From the NCBI RefSeq assembly GCF_000269985.1, contig NC_016109.1, positions 6,909,001 to 6,973,000 of the forward strand: 64,000 nucleotides of DNA. Direction: 5' to 3'. Origin of the DNA: Kitasatospora setae KM-6054. Its GTDB lineage: Bacteria > Actinomycetota > Actinomycetes > Streptomycetales > Streptomycetaceae. The position numbers and the translations under genes are program-made. Below the pieces are notes generated by a model. The model did not search any database. It was not told the DNA's origin and saw only the letters and a list, made by a program, of their open reading frames with translations. This document shows, one piece after another, positions 27,753 through 35,687 of the stretch (position 1 is its first letter; every line of letters starts with the position of its first letter).

Positions 27753-29087
27753 ATGAACCGAGCCGCCCGGCTGATCGCCACCGCCCTCGCCGCCGCCGCG
27801 GTCGCCGCCGCCGCCCCCGCGGTCACCGCCGGCCCCGCCGCCGCGGCGACCACCGCCGCCGACCCGTTCTACGCGTACGACGGCGCCGCCCCGCTGTCCT
27901 CGTACGCGCCCGGCGCCGTGCTGAAGACCCGCACCCTCTCGTACCACCTGCTCGGCCTGGCCACCCCGGTGCGGGCGGTGCAGGTGCTGTTCCGGACCAC
28001 CGACGCGCAGGGGCGGCCCAGTGCGGGCGTCACCACGGTGGTGCGCGGGCTGGGGAGCGACGGCAGCCGGGCCGTCTCGTACCAGTCGTTCTACGACTCG
28101 CTGAACCCGGCGGACGGGCCGTCCCGGGCGGTCGCCGGGGACGTCAGCCTGGGCGGGGCGATCGCCAACGCGGAGGCGCTGTTCGTCGTCCCGTTCGTGC
28201 TGCAGGGCTACGACGTGGTGATCCCCGACACCGAGGGGCAGACCGCCGACTTCGCGGCCGGGCCCGAGTACGGCACCACCACGCTCGACTCGATCCGGGC
28301 GGCCTCCGCCTCGCCCGCGACCGGGCTGGGACCGGACACCCGGTTCGGCCTGATCGGCTACTCCGGCGGCGCGATCGCCACCAACTGGGCCGCCGCGCTC
28401 GCCCCCTCGTACGCGCCCGACGTCAACCGGCGGCTGGTCGGCTTCGCCGAGGGCGGCCTGCTGGTCGACCCCGCGCACAACCTGAAGTACGTCGCCGGGG
28501 GCGTGGTGTGGCCCGGGGTCATCCCGATGGCGATCACCGGGGTGGCCCGCGCCTACGGCTTCGACCTGCAGCCGTACCTGAGCGACTACGGCAAGCAGGT
28601 GTTCGCCAAGACGCGGGACGCCTCGATCGTCAACGCGCTCGGCCAGTACCCCGGCCTGACCTGGCAGAAGCTCGCCAAGCCCGCGTACGCCGACCCGAAC
28701 TCGATCCCCGAGTACCTGGCCGCCGTCAACAAGGTCAACCTCGGCTCGGCCCCCACCCCCACCGTCCCCGGCTACCTCGCGCAGGGTGACGGCGGCGTCC
28801 TGGAGGGCACTTTCGGCAACCTGGCGGGGATCGGCACCGGGGACGGCGTGATGGTGGCCGGCGACGTCCGCGCGCTGGCCCGGCAGTACTGCGCGACCGG
28901 CAACGGCAGCGTCAAGTACCAGCAGTACGACCTGCTCAGCCACCTCGGCGCGGCCGTCCCGTGGGCGCCCACCGCCGTGCTCTACCTGAACGACCGCTTC
29001 GCCGGGAAGGCCGCCCCGTCCGACTGCGGCCGGATCCCGGCCGGCAACTCGCTCGCCCCCGAGCGGCCCGCCCCGCTCGCGGGGTGA
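27753..29087 (+). CDS. Secreted lipase of the LIP (Candida antarctica lipase A-like) family
   Basis: 444 aa with a long Ala-rich signal peptide (to about residue 32, AAAATTAADP). The nucleophile elbow is GYSGGA with Ser at about residue 204. PFVLQGYDVVIPDTEGQ and LVGFAEGGLLVDPAHN are family landmarks, and YDLLSHLGAA supplies the late His. Family members hydrolyse triacylglycerols or esters outside the cell. Two late Cys residues may pair. It is divergent from the PucR regulator with the palindrome between them. Confidence 0.88.
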   Translation: MNRAARLIATALAAAAVAAAAPAVTAGPAAAATTAADPFYAYDGAAPLSSYAPGAVLKTRTLSYHLLGLATPVRAVQVLFRTTDAQGRPSAGVTTVVRGLGSDGSRAVSYQSFYDSLNPADGPSRAVAGDVSLGGAIANAEALFVVPFVLQGYDVVIPDTEGQTADFAAGPEYGTTTLDSIRAASASPATGLGPDTRFGLIGYSGGAIATNWAAALAPSYAPDVNRRLVGFAEGGLLVDPAHNLKYVAGGVVWPGVIPMAITGVARAYGFDLQPYLSDYGKQVFAKTRDASIVNALGQYPGLTWQKLAKPAYADPNSIPEYLAAVNKVNLGSAPTPTVPGYLAQGDGGVLEGTFGNLAGIGTGDGVMVAGDVRALARQYCATGNGSVKYQQYDLLSHLGAAVPWAPTAVLYLNDRFAGKAAPSDCGRIPAGNSLAPERPAPLAG

Positions 29088-29116
29088 GCCGCCGGGGGCG
29101 GGGGCCGGGGCGGTCG

Positions 29117-29455
29117 TCACGTCCAGGCGACGGCGACGACCACCTCGGCCGCGGTGAGCGAGGCCACCGTGAAGAACGGCCACGCCCGCCGGTCGCGGAC
29201 GCCGGCCACGGCCACCGCCGCGATCAGCACGTCCAGCCCCAGCTTGAGGGCCATCTTCGGGTCCGACACCGGCAGGTCCAGCGCGTGCCGGACCGCGATC
29301 AGCCCGGCGCCGGTGACCAGCTGCACCACCGCGCTGGTCAGCACGTAGCCGCCGACCACCGGGTCCTTCCCGCGCAGCTGGTAGAAGACCCCGCCCAGGA
29401 TCGCGGCGAAGCCGAACAGGTGGAAGACGAGGAGGACGTACCGCAGGATCTCCAT
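29117..29455 (-). CDS. Small four-helix membrane protein, unknown function
   Basis: 112 aa with four hydrophobic helices: YVLLVFHLFGFAAILGGVFY, LTSAVVQLVTGAGLIAV, LDVLIAAVAVAGV and the C-terminal stretch. Conserved in streptomycetes as an integral membrane protein. No catalytic motif. Convergent with the lipase gene. Confidence 0.72.
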   Translation of the reverse strand: MEILRYVLLVFHLFGFAAILGGVFYQLRGKDPVVGGYVLTSAVVQLVTGAGLIAVRHALDLPVSDPKMALKLGLDVLIAAVAVAGVRDRRAWPFFTVASLTAAEVVVAVAWT

Positions 29456-29594
29456 GCCAGTGATCTCTCTCCAGAACCGGTGGAAACTTTCCGGGACTGA
29501 GAGCGGGCGGCGGCCGGATCCGTGACATCGAAGCCCCGGGTGACGGTGAGACGTGCGTCACACCGTTACTCGGGGCCCCTGCGCGGTACGGAGG

Positions 29595-30194
29595 TCAGAG
29601 GTCGTGCGGGTACTGCTTGGCGCCGCTGCGGATCCGCAGCGCCGCGACGATCTCGGTGACGCCGATCACCAGCAGCCCGCAGGCCGCCAGGATCGCCAGC
29701 GCGGTGATCGAGTGCGCGGGCCACACCATCAGCACGATGCCCGCCAGCACGCTCAGACCGCCCGCGAACCCCTGCCAGCCGCGGGCCGGCATCATCGGGT
29801 CCGAGGCGACCGCCGCGAGCTGCGTGATCCCGCGGAACAGCCAGCCGATGCCGATCCACAGCGCCAGCAGCAGCACCGACTGCGCGGCCGAGCGGAAGCA
29901 CAGCAACCCCAGCAGCACGCAGATCGCGCCACTGACGAACGCCAGCACCCGCAGCGCCGTCGACGCGTGCGTGCCGAACGCGCCGACCAGCTGCACCACG
30001 CCGATCACCAGCAGGTACAGGCCGAACAGCACGCCGATCACCCACAGCGTCTGCTTCGGCCACACCAGCACGACCACCCCCAGCGCCAGCGAGATCAGCC
30101 CACCCGCCAGCACCGCCTGCCAGGCGATCCGGGCCAGCTGCTGGAACGGCCCGGGCAGGTCGTCGCGCGAATCGATCCGGTACGGGGCACTCAT
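29595..30194 (-). CDS. HdeD-like (DUF308) membrane protein
   Basis: 199 aa from ATG 30194 with GGAGGA directly upstream. Six hydrophobic helices show the DUF308 pattern VLVWPKQTLWVIGVLFGLYL and IVLMVWPAHSITALAILAAC, an internal duplication. HdeD in E. coli is linked to acid resistance, but actinobacterial members have no known role. It is divergent from the two-RCK protein gene. Confidence 0.85.
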   Translation of the reverse strand: MSAPYRIDSRDDLPGPFQQLARIAWQAVLAGGLISLALGVVVLVWPKQTLWVIGVLFGLYLLVIGVVQLVGAFGTHASTALRVLAFVSGAICVLLGLLCFRSAAQSVLLLALWIGIGWLFRGITQLAAVASDPMMPARGWQGFAGGLSVLAGIVLMVWPAHSITALAILAACGLLVIGVTEIVAALRIRSGAKQYPHDL

Positions 30195-30372
30195 GGCTCC
30201 TCCGAGGGGACGGGACGGAACGGACACCTCACCCCTCCACCCTCCGCGCCCCACCACCCCCGGGGCGCGGCGGGATCCGCCGGACGGACGAACCGGGCCG
30301 CCCGGGTCGCACCCGGATCCGCTACCGTCCGTTCACCCACCGGCCCTGGCGGGCGGACTACCATCTGACGCT

Positions 30373-32274
30373 ATGACGGACCAGGGGCGGGGGAGCCCGG
30401 CGGACGGGACGGAACCGGGCGGGACGGATACAGAGGGCGCCGAGAGCGCCGAGAGCGCCGAGGGCGCCGAGGGGGTCGGCGAGCCCGGAGCGGTCGACGA
30501 GGGCCCGGACGGCGGCGGGGGCCACTACATCGTCTGCGGCGGCAACTCGCTCGCGCACCGGCTGATCCTGGAGCTCACCGAGCAGTACGAGGTGCCGGTG
30601 GTCGCCGTCGTCCCGGACCGCTCGCGCGAGCACGGGCCGGCGATCGCCCAGATACCCGGGGTCCGCGCCGTCCTGGAGCACTCGACGGTCACCGGCGAGG
30701 CGCTCGGCGCGGCGGACGTCGGGCGGGCCCGCGGCATCGCGCTGATGGACGGCACCGACCAGGAGAACATCCACGCCGCGCTGGCCGCCGAGAACCGCAA
30801 CCCCGGCGTCCGGATCGTGCTGCGGATCTTCAACCAGCGGCTCGGCGAGCACATCGAGAAGCTGCTCCCGAACTGCGCGGCGCTCTCCGGTTCGGCCACC
30901 GCCGCGCCCGCCTTCGCCAACGGCGCGCTCGGGCGGCCGCACACCGTCGAGGTCGGCGGCCGGCAGCTGTACGTCGCGTACGACGGCGAGATCCGGCCGA
31001 ACCAGATCTGCCTGGTCGCCGACCGGATCGACCGGCAGGACCTGACCCGGCTCCGGCTGCTCCCGGAGACCGGGGGGCGGGCCGCCGACTTCATCCGGAT
31101 CGCCGAACTCCTGGGCGGCGGCGAGGGGTTCGGCCCCGGCGGCCGCTCCGGGGCGGCCGGGCGGCCGGAGCTCGGGCCGCTCCGGGAGCCCGGTGGGCTG
31201 GCCGCGCTGCAGACCCTGGACACCGAGCCGCCGCTGCGCCAGCCGCTGCGCAAGCGGGTCAAGTGGTGGCTGCTGGACGGCCTCAAGCACTTCACCAACA
31301 CCCGGCTGCGGATGATCCTGATCACCGCGTTCGCCGCGATCCTGCTCGGCGGGCTGGTGCTGTCCCTGCACAGCGACAGCTCGCACGGCTTCGGCTGGAC
31401 GCTGTACTTCACGCTGCTGGACGCGGCCGGCGCCGTTCAGCCCGACGTGCCGGGGCAGCAGGTGACGGGCGACGCCTGGGCCCGGGCCGCCCAGGTGCTG
31501 ATCACCTTCTGCGGGATCACCTTCGTCCCGGTCGCCACCGCGATCGTGGTGGAGGCGCTGGCCAGCGGCCGCCGCGGCCTGCCCCGCCCGCCCGGCGCCC
31601 GGACCAGGGACCACGTCATCGTGGTCGGCCTGGGCAACGTCGGCACCCGGGTCGCCGCCCTGGTGCGCGCCACCGGGCTGCCGGTGGTCTGCCTGGAGCG
31701 CGACCCGCAGGCCCGCGGCATCGCCGCCGCCCGTTCGCTGGGCATCCCCGTGCTGATCGGCGAGGGCCCGCTGGAGGCCCAGCTCCGGCAGGCCCGGGTC
31801 AAGCACGCCCGGGCCGTGGTCGCGGTCACCTCCGACGACGCCGCCAACCTGGAGGCCGCGCTGGAGGCCCGCGCGGTGCGGCCCGAAGTCCGGATCGTGG
31901 TGCGGCTGTTCGACGACGACTTCGCCCACCACGTGTACGCCACGCTCGGCAACGTCGCCTCCCGCTCGGTCTCCTACCTGGCCGCGCCCGCCTTCGCCGC
32001 CGCCCTGATGGGCCGCGAGGTGCTCGGCACCCTCTCGGTGTTCCGGCACGTCCTGCTGGTCGCCGAACTCGCCGTCGAGGAGGGCACGGTGCCGGACGGG
32101 CAGAACGTCGGCGACCTGGAACGCCCCGGCGGCGTCCGGATCCTGGCCGTCCGGCTACAACGCCGCGGCCACGACTACCAGTGGAACTTCGCCGACCGCT
32201 CCCGGCGGCTCGCCCCCGGGGACCGGATCGTGATCGCCGCCACCCGGGCCGGACTCGCCCGCGTCATCCAGTAA
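30373..32274 (+). CDS. CASTOR/POLLUX-type potassium-channel-like protein with two TrkA-N (RCK) domains
   Basis: 633 aa from ATG 30373. After an acidic Ala/Glu/Gly repeat (AESAESAEGAEG), the first NAD-binding RCK domain begins HYIVCGGNSLAHRLI. Two hydrophobic helices around residues 310-390 (MILITAFAAILLGGLVLSL, VLITFCGITFVPVATAIVVE) flank a pore-loop-like region. The second RCK domain begins HVIVVGLGNVGTRVAALV. Family members pass ions at the membrane under ligand control by the RCK rings. No canonical TVGYG filter is visible in the loop, so K+ selectivity is not certain. Confidence 0.85.
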   Translation: MTDQGRGSPADGTEPGGTDTEGAESAESAEGAEGVGEPGAVDEGPDGGGGHYIVCGGNSLAHRLILELTEQYEVPVVAVVPDRSREHGPAIAQIPGVRAVLEHSTVTGEALGAADVGRARGIALMDGTDQENIHAALAAENRNPGVRIVLRIFNQRLGEHIEKLLPNCAALSGSATAAPAFANGALGRPHTVEVGGRQLYVAYDGEIRPNQICLVADRIDRQDLTRLRLLPETGGRAADFIRIAELLGGGEGFGPGGRSGAAGRPELGPLREPGGLAALQTLDTEPPLRQPLRKRVKWWLLDGLKHFTNTRLRMILITAFAAILLGGLVLSLHSDSSHGFGWTLYFTLLDAAGAVQPDVPGQQVTGDAWARAAQVLITFCGITFVPVATAIVVEALASGRRGLPRPPGARTRDHVIVVGLGNVGTRVAALVRATGLPVVCLERDPQARGIAAARSLGIPVLIGEGPLEAQLRQARVKHARAVVAVTSDDAANLEAALEARAVRPEVRIVVRLFDDDFAHHVYATLGNVASRSVSYLAAPAFAAALMGREVLGTLSVFRHVLLVAELAVEEGTVPDGQNVGDLERPGGVRILAVRLQRRGHDYQWNFADRSRRLAPGDRIVIAATRAGLARVIQ

Positions 32275-32319
32275 CGGGAGGGATCCGGCGGAGCGAATCG
32301 TTCGATGGCGGAGGATGAG

Positions 32320-32334
32320 TTGACGTATCGTCAA
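32320..32334 (+). promoter_or_regulatory. Perfect dyad TTGACGTATCGTCAA upstream of the VanZ gene
   Basis: 15-bp perfect dyad (TTGACG-TAT-CGTCAA), 72 nt before the VanZ start. It shares TGACGTANCGTCA with the site before the P450 gene at 20360-20372, so the same regulator may act at both. Confidence 0.55.
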
Positions 32335-32405
32335 GTGGCCTGTCCACCAAGCAAGTTCACCGATCCGCCGGAAAGCCTCCGGTGTGACGCCCCGACGGAG
32401 TGACG

Positions 32406-33500
32406 ATGATCAGCGCCATCCTGAACGGAAGCCCGGGGATGATCCCGGCCTTCGCCGTTCTCGCCCTGCTGCTCGGCTGGGCCGCGCTCCGGGCGGCCCG
32501 CCGGTACGGGCTGCCCCCGCTGTTCGCCGCCCTGCTCGGCGTCTCGCTGGCGGGGGAGCTCACCGCGACCTTCTACCCGACCGGCGGGGGCGGCGGCACC
32601 CACCCGGTCTGCGGGATCAGCTCCGACCTGGGGTTCGTGTTCGACGCCACGCAGGGGTGGATGAACATCCTGATGTTCGTCCCGGTCGGCCTGTTCGCGG
32701 TGCTGGCGCTCGGCCGCCCGCTGCTGGCGGCGGTCGGGACGGTCGGGCTGAGCGCGCTCACCGAGACCGGGCAGGGCCTGCTCCCCGGGATCGGCCGGGC
32801 CTGCGACTCCGGCGACTTCGCGGCCAACACCGTCGGCGGCCTGCTCGGCGTCCTGGCCGGCTGCGCGCTCGGGCCGGCCCTGCGGCGGCGCACCGGGGCG
32901 GACCCGGGGGCCGGGCGGCGGCTCGGGCCGGACCGGCGGGAGTGGAAGCTCGGCGGGGCGCTGGCGGCGGGCATCGCGGTGCCGGTCGTGCTGCTGCAGG
33001 CGTTCGTGTTCACCCCGGTCGGGGTGGCCGGGGCGCTCGACCCGACCGCCGAGCAGCGCGCGTTCGCACAGCGCCGGGCCGACGCGCTGCTCGCGCCGGG
33101 CACCGAGGTGACCAGGGTGCAGCGCTTCGTCGAGGAGGGCTACCCCGAGGTGCTGGCGGTCATGAGCAAGGCCGGTTCCTTCAACGTGCGGTGGCCGTCC
33201 GGCGACCTGGTCGGCTTCGTCGCCGGCCGGCCGCCGAGCGCCCCCGGGCAGACTCCCGGGCAGGCCCCCGGGACGGCCACCGGGACGGGCGTCGTGCCGG
33301 TCGGCGAGGCGGCCGCCCGGGCCGCCGCCGACCGGTTCGCCGCGCAGTGGCTGGTCGGACGCGGCGCGGGCACCGAGCCGGAGTTCTCCCCGCTGGACGG
33401 GACCAACGGCCGCTACCGGTTCGGCTACACCGGCGGCGGTACCTCGTGGACGGTGGACGTCGGCGACGACGGTACGGTGCTCTGGTTCGGGCAAAAGTGA
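32406..33500 (+). CDS. VanZ-like membrane protein with C-terminal extracytoplasmic domain
   Basis: 364 aa from ATG 32406, with GGAG 5 nt upstream; the GTG at 32400 is less well placed. Hydrophobic helices cover residues about 10-165 with the VanZ pattern (WMNILMFVPVGLFAVLALG and SALTETGQGLLPGIGRACDS). A further helix (GIAVPVVLLQAFVFTPVG) is followed by about 150 soluble residues ending in TSWTVDVGDDGTVLWFGQK, likely outside the membrane. VanZ proteins affect glycopeptide susceptibility in some bacteria by an unclear mechanism. Confidence 0.82.
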   Translation: MISAILNGSPGMIPAFAVLALLLGWAALRAARRYGLPPLFAALLGVSLAGELTATFYPTGGGGGTHPVCGISSDLGFVFDATQGWMNILMFVPVGLFAVLALGRPLLAAVGTVGLSALTETGQGLLPGIGRACDSGDFAANTVGGLLGVLAGCALGPALRRRTGADPGAGRRLGPDRREWKLGGALAAGIAVPVVLLQAFVFTPVGVAGALDPTAEQRAFAQRRADALLAPGTEVTRVQRFVEEGYPEVLAVMSKAGSFNVRWPSGDLVGFVAGRPPSAPGQTPGQAPGTATGTGVVPVGEAAARAAADRFAAQWLVGRGAGTEPEFSPLDGTNGRYRFGYTGGGTSWTVDVGDDGTVLWFGQK

Positions 33501-33510
33501 CCGCTCGGTA

Positions 33511-33636
33511 TGCCGGTGCCGGGGCGTAGGGTGCGGGTGATCGCCTACGGGATCCTGCGCGTGACCCTGTCCGTGATCGGGATCGTGTTCGTGTTCGTGT
33601 TCGTGTTCGTGTCGAGGAACGACAGCGGGGAGTAGG
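33511..33636 (+). CDS. 41-residue single-helix membrane peptide encoded by a hexamer repeat
   Basis: ATG 33511 begins 10 nt after the VanZ stop. The peptide starts MPVPGRRVRVIAYGILRVTL, continues with a hydrophobic run ending VFVFVFVFV, and ends SRNDSGE. TAG 33634-33636 lies 2 nt before GTG 33639 of the next gene, and that gene's ribosome site lies inside this reading frame, so translation could be coupled. There is a single transmembrane helix with a basic N-side. The start has only a weak ribosome site, so coding status is probable, not proven. Confidence 0.5.
33586..33612 (+). repeat. GTGTTC hexamer tract
   Basis: Four and a half units of GTGTTC encode Val-Phe repeats in the small peptide. 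Copy-number change keeps the frame but alters the length of the membrane helix. Confidence 0.8.
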
Positions 33637-33638
33637 CA

Positions 33639-34721
33639 GTGTCGCAACAATCCACCGATCGGCTTTCCGCAGTCCGGCAGTTCGTCGCCGCCGAGAACCT
33701 CGACCGGCTCGTGGGCCGGCTGCACCAGGAGAACGCGGCCTGCCGCGGCGACTGGACGCTGGACGGCGGCGGGCTGGTCCGGCTGCTCCAGGGCATGCCG
33801 GTGGAGAGCCGGGTCCGGCTGCTGGTCCGGCTCAGCGGGGCGCTGGAGGAGAAGGCGGTGCACGCCCCGCTCGAATGCCGGGGCCTGGCCGCGCTCAACG
33901 TGCTGCTGGCGCAGGGGCTCTCGGCCGAGGAGCTGGCGCCCTGGCGGGAGCCGCTGCTCGCCGAGGCGGCCGGCCGGATGGCGGTCTGGGAGGGCTGGCG
34001 GCTGACCGCCCTGCTGGAGGCCGACCACCAGGCCGGCCGGGCGCTGCCCGCCGCGGTGGTGGCGACCGCCCGCCGCTCGGCGCTGATCGCCACCGTGCCG
34101 GCCGAACTCTCGTCCTTCGTCGGCGAGTTCGCCGGCCCTCCGGTCAACCCCGGTGAGCCGTGGGCCGATCGGGTGCTCGCCGACCTCGCCGAGGTCCGGG
34201 ACGCCGCCGCCTGGCGGAGGTTGATCGAGCACGCGGTGACCGTCACCGGCGCCAAGCCGACCGTGAAGTGGCTGCGGGCCGGACAGTCGCTGCTGGACGA
34301 GGTCGGGCCGGACCGGCTGGCCGGGTTCGCCGCCGGGTGGTTCCCGCTGGCCGGGCAGCCGCGCCGGGACGCGGTGGTGTCCTTCCACCGGGCCGGCCCG
34401 GCCCTGTACGACGCGGACCCGTACAACTGGTGTGCCCTGCAAGGACTCTCCGCGCTGCTGGGGCTCACCCCGGCCCGTCCGGAGAGCAGCCGGGCGCTGG
34501 GCTCGCTGGCCGAGGCCGCGCTGTTCCCGGTCCGCGGCCTGGGCCCGCGCTCCCCGCTGACCGCGACCGCCGCCGTCCGCGCCCTGGGCGCCCTCGGCGG
34601 GCCGGACGCCCGGGACGAACTGGAGCGGCTGGCCGGGGTGCTGGCGTACAAGTCGACCCTGAAGGCGATCGCGGCGGCGCTCGCCGACTGGGAGGGCCGA
34701 GCGGGAGAGCCGGGGGAGTGA
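33639..34721 (+). CDS. Helical protein of unknown function, possibly HEAT-like
   Basis: 360 aa from GTG 33639, with GGGGAG 33627-33632 upstream. No signal peptide or membrane helix is seen. Repeated amphipathic helices (LLVRLSGALEEKAVHAPLEC, AALNVLLAQGLSAEELAPWR, AVRALGALGGPDARDELERL) suggest an alpha-solenoid. I do not recognise the family. It follows the small membrane peptide by 2 nt, so it may be a cytosolic partner of that peptide. A bidirectional terminator follows. Confidence 0.7.
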   Translation: MSQQSTDRLSAVRQFVAAENLDRLVGRLHQENAACRGDWTLDGGGLVRLLQGMPVESRVRLLVRLSGALEEKAVHAPLECRGLAALNVLLAQGLSAEELAPWREPLLAEAAGRMAVWEGWRLTALLEADHQAGRALPAAVVATARRSALIATVPAELSSFVGEFAGPPVNPGEPWADRVLADLAEVRDAAAWRRLIEHAVTVTGAKPTVKWLRAGQSLLDEVGPDRLAGFAAGWFPLAGQPRRDAVVSFHRAGPALYDADPYNWCALQGLSALLGLTPARPESSRALGSLAEAALFPVRGLGPRSPLTATAAVRALGALGGPDARDELERLAGVLAYKSTLKAIAAALADWEGRAGEPGE

Positions 34722-34729
34722 GCCGAGCG

Positions 34730-34756
34730 GGCGGAGGGCGCGGGGCGCCCTCCGCC
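34730..34756. terminator. Bidirectional terminator
   Basis: A 12-bp perfect stem (GGCGGAGGGCGC with its complement) and a 3-nt loop lie between the convergent solenoid-like and enoyl-CoA hydratase genes. Confidence 0.75.
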
Positions 34757-34766
34757 GCGCGGCGGC

Positions 34767-35543
34767 CTACTCGTTGCCGAAGACGGCCGGGCGCTTCTCG
34801 GCGAACGCCGCCATGCCCTCCTTCTGGTCGGCGGTGGCGAACGCGGCGTGGAACAGTCGGCGTTCGAACCGGACGCCCTCGGCGAGGGTGGTCTCGAAGG
34901 CGCGGTTGACCGACTCCTTCATCATCACGGCGGCGGGCAGCGACATCGCGGCGACGGTCTCGGCGACCGCCAGCGCCTCGGTGAGCAGCTGCTCGGCGGG
35001 GACGACCCGGGAGACCAGGCCGGCCCGTTCGGCCTCCTCGGCGCCCATCGTCCGGCCGGTCAGACAGAGGTCCATCGCCTTGGCCTTGCCGACGGCGCGG
35101 GTCAGCCGCTGCGAGCCGCCGATGCCGGGGATGACGCCCAGCTTGATCTCCGGCTGGCCGAACTTCGCGGTGTCGGCGGCGATCAGGATGTCGCAGAGCA
35201 TCGCCAGCTCGCAGCCGCCGCCCAGCGCGTAGCCCGCGACGGCGGCGACGATCGGCTTGCGCACCCGGCCCAGCTCGTCCCAGGGGCCGAGCCAGTCGTC
35301 GAGGTAGACGGCGGGGAAGCGGTTGTCCTGCATCTCCTTGATGTCGGCGCCCGCGGCGAACGCCTTCGCCGAGCCGGTGATCACCAGGGCGCCGATCCCC
35401 GGGTCGCGGTCGAACGCCTTGGCGGCCGCCACCACCTCGTTCATCAGCCGGTTGTTGAGCGCGTTCAGCGCCTCGGGCCGGTTCAGGGTGATGATGCCGA
35501 CCCGGTCCTTGCGGTCCACCAGGATCGTCTCGTACTCGGTCAT
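34767..35543 (-). CDS. Enoyl-CoA hydratase (crotonase family)
   Basis: 258 aa, the normal length. The oxyanion-hole strands are AKAFAAGADIKEMQ and YALGGGCELAMLCDILIAAD. The catalytic Glu pair is expected in the second and at IKLGVIPGIGGSQRL. The C-terminus KRPAVFGNE matches short-chain enoyl-CoA hydratases that add water to 2-enoyl-CoA in fatty or branched amino-acid breakdown. GAGAGGAAG precedes the ATG. The 3-hydroxyisobutyryl-CoA hydrolase gene lies 144 bp upstream on the same strand, suggesting valine catabolism. Confidence 0.9.
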   Translation of the reverse strand: MTEYETILVDRKDRVGIITLNRPEALNALNNRLMNEVVAAAKAFDRDPGIGALVITGSAKAFAAGADIKEMQDNRFPAVYLDDWLGPWDELGRVRKPIVAAVAGYALGGGCELAMLCDILIAADTAKFGQPEIKLGVIPGIGGSQRLTRAVGKAKAMDLCLTGRTMGAEEAERAGLVSRVVPAEQLLTEALAVAETVAAMSLPAAVMMKESVNRAFETTLAEGVRFERRLFHAAFATADQKEGMAAFAEKRPAVFGNE

Positions 35544-35642
35544 CGCCGCTTCTTCCTCTCCACGTCGAGCGGAACCTCTGCCGCTGGATACGATCTCCGA
35601 ACCCGGCTCCGGACGCCAGTCTCGACAGGCGAGACGATCGTC

Positions 35643-35678
35643 ACCAGAGCGGTCGCCAGAGCGGTCGCCAGAGCGGTC
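35643..35678. repeat. 12-bp tandem repeat between the two crotonase-fold genes
   Basis: Three copies of (A/G)CCAGAGCGGTC in the 144-bp gap upstream of the enoyl-CoA hydratase. No function is apparent. Confidence 0.7.
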
Positions 35679-35687
35679 ACCGCGTGC

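Noticed and set aside
33994..34700. Toxin-antitoxin interpretation of the 41-aa peptide and the following protein
   Set aside because: The order and the size of the second protein do not fit known systems; there is no toxin motif.
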